This document shows positions 56,868 through 64,000 of a stretch of DNA of 64,000 bases, piece by piece; within the stretch, counting starts at the first letter, position 1; each line of letters starts with the position of its first letter. This DNA comes from Bacteroidales bacterium (lineage in GTDB: Bacteria; Bacteroidota; Bacteroidia; Bacteroidales; UBA932), in NCBI GenBank assembly GCA_015060445.1, contig SUYL01000015.1, positions 32,053-96,052 on the forward strand, read 5' to 3'. Under the pieces are notes generated by a model. It had not been told where the DNA came from. It did no database searches and worked only from the letters and a program-made list of their open reading frames with translations. Position numbers and translations under genes: made by a program.

Positions 56868-57758
56868 ATGTACGAAAATAACAGCGATTTGGAGTTTTTG
56901 AAATCCAAAATTTCAATAATCGATTATCTATTGCAAAACAATGTACATCCTGTATCACTTAAAGGTAATTATGCCTTGTTCCATGCTCCATACCGACAGG
57001 ACAGGAATCCGTCATGTATAGTATATCCTGTCACCAATACATTTAAGGATATGTCAACTGGGCAAGGCGGCGATATAATTGAGCTGGTCCGGTTGATACA
57101 CAATTGTGGTTTTAAGGAAGCACTTGATAAGTTACGTACTTGCAGCTGTTCTCCGGTGGAGCAACTACCCCAGAGGAAACCATCAGAATTATCTATCATA
57201 GAGGTAAAACGTATTTTCAGTTGGCCACTGAAGAAATATATACTTAAGAGGGGTATTTCATCCAATACAGCAAACCGTTATTGCAATGAAGTGGCATTTG
57301 CCAATGGTAACAGCGGAAAACAGTATTACGCCATTGGGTTTAAAAATGACAAAGGAGGATATGAGCTGCGTAATGAACATTTTAAAGGATGTAATGGCAA
57401 ATACATTACAACAATCGTCGAGAAAAGCGACAGTAAGGATTTTATGATTTTTGAAGGTTTTTTTGATTATCTGTCATATAAGGAACTGTTCAGAGACAAT
57501 TCGCAGTGTAATGCCATTATCCTCAATTCGCTTGCTATGTTGCCTGTTGCTCTAAAAAAACTGCATGAAGTTGGAGCCAATAAGATATTTGCTTGTCTGG
57601 ATGCAGATTGTGAAGGGAAAAAAGCTTTTGTGAAAATAGCTGATATCTATGGTGACAATGCTATTGATATGTCCGGATACTACGGCCAGCACAATTTTAA
57701 GGATCTCAACGAATATCTGATGAATGTAAAAAAAAACACTAAAAAAATGAGCCTATGA
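56868..57758 (+). CDS. CHC2 zinc finger / Toprim DNA primase
   Basis: YALFHAPYRQDRNPSCIVYPVTNTFKDMSTGQGGDIIELVR; FEGFFDYLS; FACLDADCEGK. Confidence 0.9.
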   Translation: MYENNSDLEFLKSKISIIDYLLQNNVHPVSLKGNYALFHAPYRQDRNPSCIVYPVTNTFKDMSTGQGGDIIELVRLIHNCGFKEALDKLRTCSCSPVEQLPQRKPSELSIIEVKRIFSWPLKKYILKRGISSNTANRYCNEVAFANGNSGKQYYAIGFKNDKGGYELRNEHFKGCNGKYITTIVEKSDSKDFMIFEGFFDYLSYKELFRDNSQCNAIILNSLAMLPVALKKLHEVGANKIFACLDADCEGKKAFVKIADIYGDNAIDMSGYYGQHNFKDLNEYLMNVKKNTKKMSL

Positions 57759-58072
57759 AAAATCTTACCATTAAGGCCTACAGAGAAGGACAAGGACCTG
57801 TATTTATCTTAATTATTCCTAAGGTTGATGCAGTGAAAAAAGTCGAGATAGATGGAATAATTTCTGATATCATCAACAGGATACTGTCAAATAAGCCTGA
57901 GGGCAATACATTGAAGGTTGACCTTAAAATTAAATATGAAGATACCAAAGACAATTACTCGTTATCCATGACAGATGACAGGCATTTGACTTTGCTTAAG
58001 CAGGAGTTTATGAGTGATGTCAGATTGCAGCAGATGGGTATACAACAGCATGGTTTAAGAAAAATCCTATAG
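57755..58072 (+). CDS. hypothetical protein
   Basis: 105-aa ORF, overlaps primase stop. Confidence 0.65.
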   Translation: MKNLTIKAYREGQGPVFILIIPKVDAVKKVEIDGIISDIINRILSNKPEGNTLKVDLKIKYEDTKDNYSLSMTDDRHLTLLKQEFMSDVRLQQMGIQQHGLRKIL

Positions 58073-58074
58073 CT

Positions 58075-58644
58075 ATGAAAAAGGTGAAAACAGAAAACGG
58101 AAATTATTTGGTAATGGTAAACAGTACCATATGGATGAGCCCGGATAATCCTGAAATATTGGGAGCAATTACTGAAGACGGGCGGTATAAGGTATATAAT
58201 GGAGAAGATTCAATGATGTTCAGTGTGAAAAATGGTAAAATAGATGGGGAATTCATCCAGTATGATGCCAATATTGGGCGTGTGGCTGAGGGGACTTATG
58301 TAAATGGCCAGAAAGAAGGTTTTTGGATGGAAAAGGATATGGACAGATATGAGCAGCACGGATACTATAAGAACGGTAAAAGAGAGGGCAAATGGGGCAC
58401 TTACTATTCTTCAGGTAAGATTATGTCTGTTACTCCATATGATGAGGGCTACATCAATGGTATAGAAAGGCATTATCATAAAAACGGGAAAAGGAAATTT
58501 AAGGTGAGAATCATAAATAATAGAGCCAATGGCTGGGGGGATTTTTACGATGAAAGAGGGGAATTGATCAAGAAATGTTACTATCGGGATGGTAGCATTA
58601 CAAATGAGATCAGTTATGAACACCAAAAAAAGATAGGACTATGA
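58075..58644 (+). CDS. MORN-repeat / YwqK-like protein
   Basis: repeats EGTYVNGQKEGFWMEK, GYYKNGKREGKWGTYYSSGK, GIERHYHKNGKRKFK. Confidence 0.8.
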   Translation: MKKVKTENGNYLVMVNSTIWMSPDNPEILGAITEDGRYKVYNGEDSMMFSVKNGKIDGEFIQYDANIGRVAEGTYVNGQKEGFWMEKDMDRYEQHGYYKNGKREGKWGTYYSSGKIMSVTPYDEGYINGIERHYHKNGKRKFKVRIINNRANGWGDFYDERGELIKKCYYRDGSITNEISYEHQKKIGL

Positions 58645-58820
58645 CATATATGTTGGAAGGCAGAAATTCCTGCGCTCGAGAGGCAGCTTTGAAAGCTTTG
58701 GAAAAAGTCAAGCAATTGGAGACCGTAAGGCATGCTGAAATGGTTTCCATCAGGGTGGACAATCGGACGGTAGTAAGTATGTCCTATGCAAAGGCAAAGA
58801 GAAAAAGACTTATTGAATAA
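58641..58820 (+). CDS. 59-aa small protein (below the ORF-track cutoff)
   Basis: MTYMLEGRNSCAREAALKALEKVKQLETVRHAEMVSIRVDNRTVVSMSYAKAKRKRLIE*; ATGA overlap with upstream stop. Confidence 0.6.
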   Translation: MTYMLEGRNSCAREAALKALEKVKQLETVRHAEMVSIRVDNRTVVSMSYAKAKRKRLIE

Positions 58821-58838
58821 CTTAAAAAAATTGAGAAA

Positions 58839-59486
58839 ATGGCAAAACTGACAATTGAGGATCTTCCATGGGAAGAGATGAAACAACTGGGAATTACCAA
58901 AGAAGTACTGGAAAAGACAAATAATCTTGAGACCCTTTTGAATTATGGAAAAACGGATTTATTGGCAATAAAAGGGAAATTGCCCAATGTTGAGATAACA
59001 GGGGGACATGCCAAATTCTTTATGCGCAGCAATTCAGAGGGAAAGCCAGAACTGAGGGTGGAACTGTGCAGAAAATTCCCGAATTTCAAATCTGCAATAT
59101 ATGGCCAATATCTTACAGAAGAGCAGCAGAATACCATTAAGGATGGAGGATGTGCCAAGTTGACTTGCAATACATCCAATGGCGAGCTAAATCTGTTGGT
59201 GTCATTGGATAAGGATACCAACCAACTCAATCATGTGGAGGTTGGGAAGGCGCATGTCCCGGATAAAATAGCCGGAGCGGAAATATCGCAGATGCAAAAA
59301 GATATGCTACTTGGCGGTATGAAGGTAAAGATTGATGGTATGAAAAATAAGGAAGGACAAGCAATAAATGCATCCGTAGCATATAATGCTGTCACCAAGG
59401 GGCTTGTGTTTATTTTTGATAATAATGAAGGAAGGACAGTTGATAAGAGCAATAAAAGGACTGTAAAGAAAACACAGAATCTTTAA
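58839..59486 (+). CDS. DUF4099/DUF3945-type ICE protein
   Basis: IEDLPWEEMKQLGITKEVLEKTNNLETLLNYGKTDLL (DUF4099-like), DUF3945-like remainder. Confidence 0.75.
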   Translation: MAKLTIEDLPWEEMKQLGITKEVLEKTNNLETLLNYGKTDLLAIKGKLPNVEITGGHAKFFMRSNSEGKPELRVELCRKFPNFKSAIYGQYLTEEQQNTIKDGGCAKLTCNTSNGELNLLVSLDKDTNQLNHVEVGKAHVPDKIAGAEISQMQKDMLLGGMKVKIDGMKNKEGQAINASVAYNAVTKGLVFIFDNNEGRTVDKSNKRTVKKTQNL

Positions 59487-59537
59487 AATTACTGCAGCCT
59501 GTCGTTTTCTTTGCGGCAGGCTATTTTTATTCATATC

Positions 59538-61025
59538 ATGATTGAACGTCTATTTTACTATACCAGTGAAAGGATTGTAGTTGCTCAGAAAATGGTCAAG
59601 GCAACTGGAGAGCAATGGATGGGTGTCCTTAATGGAAAAATAAGCAAGGAGGAGGATAAGATATTGGGACTCGAGGAATATCTCAAGAGAAATTCTAGAA
59701 ATATGATTACCAAAGAGGATCTCATCGCACAAATCAAAATGAACCGTCTCCATTTGGAAGAACATGTATTGGAAGGGGAAGGAATAAATACCTTGAGATT
59801 GCAGTACGCCACACCAGGACTGACAAATTATAAGGAGATAGTTATATCATCTCCAGATATTGCCAGATATAGGACGGATGATGTGCATTTTACTGATGTC
59901 GCTGATGACCGTACCATCTGCTGGTGCCGGTGTGCTGATATGTTTGAAGGAGATAAGAAGATACTGTTGATAGATGAGATGCAGTCATCCAGACACCAGG
60001 ATGCAAGGGAATATGGATATGATACTGACTTGCAGCCGAACTATTATTCATATAATGTGATTGAAAAATTATTGGCAGATGCTGCAGATGTAGGGGACTA
60101 TATGGCGAGATTGGAGAAATATATAAATTCTGTAGTTGACTATGAAACTAAGTTGGAACTGTCTATTCCGGATGCCCCATTTCATAAATGGTGGGAGTTC
60201 CTTTCCAAAAGGATGTTGCATTATGCTGTTTATAATGGCTATGACAGCATTAGGATAGTGGGTGGGGAAAAGCAGATGAGAAGATATTCATTGGGCAGTG
60301 GCAATAAAGGGTTGCAGGCATTGTACGATGATGTGATTATGGGGTATTTCAAAAAATATCTGAAAAAATGGAAAATAAGGCCAGTATATACATCCGGCTA
60401 TTGGAATATATACATGTCAGATGAGCTCAAACATGATATTATAAATCTGTTGCAGCCTTTGTTCCGTTTAGGTGCCGCAGTACGGGAGTCTGATAAATAT
60501 GTCATAGATGAGGACATTATGAAAAAAATGTCAATGGCTGGGATAGAACCTCTTGATGTGGCTCAAGTACAGGATAACAGGACAATACTTGGCTTTTATG
60601 ATGGAGCATATGACAAGATATATGTCATTCCAGAAAACCATATGGATTTGAATGATTTGTCAAATACGATAGTGCATGAAGTGATAGGACACAGAGGATT
60701 GAAAAATTTAATGGGAAGCCGATATAATGCATTCCTGAATGCAATCTATCATGATGTCATGGACCCTGCGGCAAAAAAGGTATATATGAGCAGGTGCAAA
60801 AATAAATATGTAGCGGCAGAGGAGTTCTGTGCGGATGCCTTGGAGAAGTTGCCTGAAGAATCATCAATCGTGTCCAGGATAATTGGGACAATCAGACTTT
60901 GGTTGTTTAAGTCAGGTTGGAATATAAAGATGTCTGAACACGATTTATATTGCTTACTAAGTAAATCGTACAATTCTAATAGACTGTATGCAGGATACGG
61001 GAAAAGAATTGGAAAACATTTATAA
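59538..61025 (+). CDS. polyvalent-type ICE protein with zincin-like motif
   Basis: LLIDEMQSSRHQDAREYGYD; TIVHEVIGHRGL (HExxH); C-terminus homologous to the fragment at 62950-63100. Confidence 0.65.
   Translation: MIERLFYYTSERIVVAQKMVKATGEQWMGVLNGKISKEEDKILGLEEYLKRNSRNMITKEDLIAQIKMNRLHLEEHVLEGEGINTLRLQYATPGLTNYKEIVISSPDIARYRTDDVHFTDVADDRTICWCRCADMFEGDKKILLIDEMQSSRHQDAREYGYDTDLQPNYYSYNVIEKLLADAADVGDYMARLEKYINSVVDYETKLELSIPDAPFHKWWEFLSKRMLHYAVYNGYDSIRIVGGEKQMRRYSLGSGNKGLQALYDDVIMGYFKKYLKKWKIRPVYTSGYWNIYMSDELKHDIINLLQPLFRLGAAVRESDKYVIDEDIMKKMSMAGIEPLDVAQVQDNRTILGFYDGAYDKIYVIPENHMDLNDLSNTIVHEVIGHRGLKNLMGSRYNAFLNAIYHDVMDPAAKKVYMSRCKNKYVAAEEFCADALEKLPEESSIVSRIIGTIRLWLFKSGWNIKMSEHDLYCLLSKSYNSNRLYAGYGKRIGKHL
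60817..60923 (+). repeat. ~107-bp direct repeat, copy 1 (3' end of polyvalent gene)
   Basis: cagaggagttctgtgcggatgcc...ttggttgtttaagtcaggttggaat. Confidence 0.95.
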
Positions 61026-61094
61026 AAAGAGTTATTATAATTATTGTTAATGCTAATATTTTGTATTAAACGATATTATAATTACTTTTGTTGT

Positions 61095-61415
61095 ATGATT
61101 AAAGAATCGATAAACAGAATGCCCGTTTCCCAAGTGGTAATTATATTGGGTAAACGCTTTAAAGAGTACAGACTCTCGTATAATTTGACACAAAAGGAAG
61201 TGTCAGAACAGACCGGTATCAATATTATAACAATAAGAAAGTTTGAGAATGGACAGTTGTATAATATAACTCTTCAGACATTCCTGAGGCTTCTTAAGAT
61301 TCTTGACAGAATGGAGTATATAGAAGAACTGCTCCCTGAGATACCGATGTCTGCATATATGTATGATATGGTAACAAGTAACAAACCAAGAAGAGCAAGA
61401 AATGTTAAAAAATAA
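61095..61415 (+). CDS. hipB: HipB-like XRE family antitoxin
   Basis: GKRFKEYRLSYNLTQKEVSEQTGINIITIRKFENG; overlaps hipA. Confidence 0.88.
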   Translation: MIKESINRMPVSQVVIILGKRFKEYRLSYNLTQKEVSEQTGINIITIRKFENGQLYNITLQTFLRLLKILDRMEYIEELLPEIPMSAYMYDMVTSNKPRRARNVKK

Positions 61416-62940
61416 AATCAATGTAATGCTTTGGGGCGAGCCTGTCGGGAAGCTCTATTGGGATACCAGAGGAAACCGGGCCATATTTACATATGATCCG
61501 GCTTTTGTGGGAAAGGGTATCGACATTTCACCTTTGAAGAATTCTATAAAAGGGCCCATGGGTAGAGGTTTGCCGGTTGTGGGAAACAGGGATGAGTTAT
61601 ATAAGGGGCTGCCTGAATTCTTATCAGATTCTTTACCTGATAAATGGGGAAGTAAGGTATTTGAGCACTGGGCGATAAGAAATAAAATACCTCTCCGCAT
61701 GTTAAATTCTGTTGATATGCTTTCTTTTATAGGAAAGAGGGCAATGGGAGCATTGGAGTTCGAACCGGATGTGGAGAATATGTCAACAGAGAAGGATCTG
61801 AGAATAGAAGAGTTGTATCGTATATCCAAAGATATTTTTGAGAGCAGAAGCCATGCTGTAATAAGGCCTGAAGATGACCTTACCTTACAGGCTTTGTATG
61901 AAATTGGCACTTCAGCAGGAGGCATGCACCCAAAAGCCATCATTGCAATCAATGAGAAAGGAGATGTAAAAAGTGGACAGATTGCATTGGGGGAAGATTT
62001 TAAGTACTATATCTTGAAATTTGCTGAAAAAGATGACTTCCCATACACCTTAATTGAGAAGACATATTATGATATGGCAACAACTGCAAATATTGTAATG
62101 ATGCCGTCATCCTTGTTTAAGGTGGAAGGTGTGAATCATTTCCTTACAGAAAGGTACGATAGACAGAACGGGGAGAAGAAACATGTACAGACATTGGCGG
62201 CCATCAATCCTGGTGTGGATAGTTATGAGGGGCTTTTTGATACTGCATTTAATTTGAATATTCCGGAACAAGAGATTAGAGAACTCTTCAGACGCATGGT
62301 GTTTAATGTTTTTGCGGCGAATGTGGATGATCATGTAAAAAATTTCTCGTTCATGATGGAAAAGGATGGTACCTGGCATGTAACACCAGCATATGATTTG
62401 ATGTTTACTGTAAATATTGGTGGAATGGGATATGAAAATTGCCATTCATTGACAATTGCCGGAAAAAACAGTGACATAGATATAAATGATCTGACCAATT
62501 TCGCAGGTATGTATGCAATCAAGAATGCAGGTAAGATATTGGATGAGGTGGCATCTGCTGTAGTTCAATTCCGGAATATTGCAAAGGCCAATGGTGTGGA
62601 TGAATTCTGGGTAGATAAGATTGAAGGATATCTCCATGATCTTGTGCCTGACAAGTATAGGCAGAAGATGACAGGATATCTTCCTACTGTAGTGGAACCA
62701 TATCAAACTGAAGAGGGGTTTGAAGTTGAGCAATTCTGCTTGACAGAAACAATCAAACATGACTTCCATGTAGAAGCAAAAATTAACGGGAAATGGTATA
62801 AATATATAGTTGGCCATAAAAAGGACTTGGCTAAAGAAATCATTGCTGCAGGAAGAGATAAGATGCCAGTGGAGAAAAAGAAAGCGTTGATAAGAGAATT
62901 GCTTATCCCAAAGATGCAAAGCCGAAAACTTGGATTATAG
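61402..62940 (+). CDS. hipA: HipA family kinase toxin
   Basis: LPDKWGSKVFEHW, FIGKRAMGALEFEP, GTSAGGMHPKAIIAI, FNVFAANVDDHVKNFSFMM..WHVTPAYDLMFT. Confidence 0.92.
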   Translation: MLKNKINVMLWGEPVGKLYWDTRGNRAIFTYDPAFVGKGIDISPLKNSIKGPMGRGLPVVGNRDELYKGLPEFLSDSLPDKWGSKVFEHWAIRNKIPLRMLNSVDMLSFIGKRAMGALEFEPDVENMSTEKDLRIEELYRISKDIFESRSHAVIRPEDDLTLQALYEIGTSAGGMHPKAIIAINEKGDVKSGQIALGEDFKYYILKFAEKDDFPYTLIEKTYYDMATTANIVMMPSSLFKVEGVNHFLTERYDRQNGEKKHVQTLAAINPGVDSYEGLFDTAFNLNIPEQEIRELFRRMVFNVFAANVDDHVKNFSFMMEKDGTWHVTPAYDLMFTVNIGGMGYENCHSLTIAGKNSDIDINDLTNFAGMYAIKNAGKILDEVASAVVQFRNIAKANGVDEFWVDKIEGYLHDLVPDKYRQKMTGYLPTVVEPYQTEEGFEVEQFCLTETIKHDFHVEAKINGKWYKYIVGHKKDLAKEIIAAGRDKMPVEKKKALIRELLIPKMQSRKLGL

Positions 62941-62949
62941 ATCAAAAAC

Positions 62950-63100
62950 CAGAGGAGTTCTGTGCGGATGCCTTGGAGAAGTTGCCTGAAGAATCATCAA
63001 TCGTGTCCAGGATAATTGGGACAATCAGACTTTGGTTGTGTTTAAGTCAGGTTGGAATGTTATAATGTCTCAAAGAGAATTGTATCTTATTATGAAATAG
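62950..63100 (+). pseudogene. truncated 3' remnant of a polyvalent-gene homolog
   Basis: 62950-63058 near-identical to 60817-60923 with a 2-bp insertion, then a diverged tail FKSGWNVIMSQRELYLIMK*. Confidence 0.85.
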
Positions 63101-63188
63101 CAGACAAGAATGGACTCTTGAGAAGGATGACTGTAGCAGAGCGAAATACTTTACAAAAAACTTTGTACTTTTGAGGAGCGTATGAAAA

Positions 63189-63791
63189 TTATTGGCCAAT
63201 ATTTTGAAGAGTCTGATAATTGCTGTAAAAAATATAGAAGAAATATACAATAATTGGGAGCAAACTAATTAACTTTGTTGTACGGTCTTCGGAGATGTGA
63301 GGCTTATGGATTGTTATTAAGAATACCGTAATCAGAGCAGTACAAAGTGTGCATACATCTATGTAAAAGAAATGGGACATCAAGTCTTTAAGATTAATAA
63401 GTATTTGACGTTTATCCAAAAGAGAAAGTGCTAATAAGTGGTCGTTTTCGTATAAATATAAAGTCTTTAAAGCCTCTCCGATACCAAATCCTAATAATAT
63501 ATAACTATGGTTTGGCAAATAGATATTTATTAAATCTCTATATGTATAAGATGGCGATAAAAATTTAGCGCAGAAAATGCACATAAAAGCGATTAAAGTT
63601 AAGATAATATAAGATATACATGCTTCTACGATAAATCCAATGATAGATACAACTTTATAAAAACTTATATTCGTGCCTATAGGTATATTCCCATCATTAA
63701 TTTGTATATCGATATGTATATTTTGTCTGATTATAGAACAGGTTATAATCAGTAAAAAATAAAATAAACTGTGGCAGAGAAACTTTTTCAT
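63189..63791 (-). CDS. multi-pass membrane protein, hypothetical
   Basis: 200 aa, about 5 TM segments; start overlaps the upstream stop (TAATG). Confidence 0.7.
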   Translation of the reverse strand: MKKFLCHSLFYFLLIITCSIIRQNIHIDIQINDGNIPIGTNISFYKVVSIIGFIVEACISYIILTLIAFMCIFCAKFLSPSYTYRDLINIYLPNHSYILLGFGIGEALKTLYLYENDHLLALSLLDKRQILINLKDLMSHFFYIDVCTLCTALITVFLITIHKPHISEDRTTKLISLLPIIVYFFYIFYSNYQTLQNIGQ

Positions 63792-64000
63792 TATATATAT
63801 TTTATACAGAATGCCTCTATAATTCCAGCAAATAATAATAACATTGTGGGTATAATAAATAAATTAACATGTGGTAAAGTTCCCTTTGAAAAACTATTAC
63901 GATACAAGTCCTGATACAATCTATATCCCTTTAGGCCTATTCCTGTAAATAGCACTAATGCCAAAATTTCAAAAATTCCATGACCAATAAGGAATTTTAA
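63791..64000 (-). CDS. SpoIIM-like membrane protein (partial, runs off window)
   Basis: reverse-strand LKFLIGHGIFEILALVLFTGIGLKGYRLYQDLYRNSFSKGTLPHVNLFIIPTMLLLFAGIIEAFCIKYI*; GHGIFEI resembles SpoIIM-family motif. Confidence 0.6.
   Translation of the reverse strand, partial: LKFLIGHGIFEILALVLFTGIGLKGYRLYQDLYRNSFSKGTLPHVNLFIIPTMLLLFAGIIEAFCIKYI

Larger units (their letters stand above)
25264..63090. mobile_element. integrative conjugative element (ICE) of Bacteroidetes tra type; boundaries approximate
   Basis: integrase next to tRNA-Met, tra operon (TraA-TraQ), relaxase, coupling protein, SSB, Rep and primase; composition is more AT-rich than the left 25 kb. Left edge inferred; right edge not proven (no tRNA-Met 3' copy seen in window). 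Confidence 0.85.

Noticed and set aside
25382-61084. Third copy of the 10-13-10 dyad upstream of hipB (around 61,022-61,084)
   Set aside because: ATAAAAAGAGTTAT and two ATTATAATTA boxes are similar, but they form a direct repeat with 41-bp spacing, not the dyad; likely AT-richness.

Overview
The window is Bacteroidales-type DNA in two parts. (1) About 1-25,220 is host chromosome: MlaE/MlaF ABC transporter, NamZ/DUF1343, OmpP1/FadL, an S9 peptidase, RsmE, TsaC/Sua5, rhomboid, MutL, IspF, a SIS/MFS/ROK sugar operon, a sulfatase, and tRNA-Gln plus tRNA-Met. (2) From the tRNA-Met terminator (about 25.26 kb) to at least about 63.1 kb is an integrative conjugative element (ICE). It has an excisionase-like HTH, tyrosine integrase, two ORF6N genes flanking a RadC-like JAB gene, an Mfa-like fimbrial locus directly downstream of and co-oriented with the tra operon (TraA to TraQ), an ArdC-like antirestriction protein, a Rep_3 initiator with iterons, SSB, mobilisation proteins/relaxase/coupling protein, a CHC2 primase, a polyvalent-type protein and HipBA. 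A low-GC SpoIIM-like membrane pair sits at the right edge. Observations I rate highest: (a) all three KilA-N/ORF6N-superfamily genes carry an in-frame palindrome at the corresponding domain position, with unrelated arm sequences; (b) a nested three-helix fold just upstream of ssb, placed and oriented like a leading-region ssDNA promoter; (c) a covarying 10-13-10 dyad upstream of both the excision/integration and the primase promoters; (d) helically phased iterons behind an ICE-borne Rep gene; (e) the tra and fimbrial genes in one unidirectional run; (f) a strongly over-represented octamer TGTCGGGA in the chromosomal part. All calls were made by eye; no database search was run.
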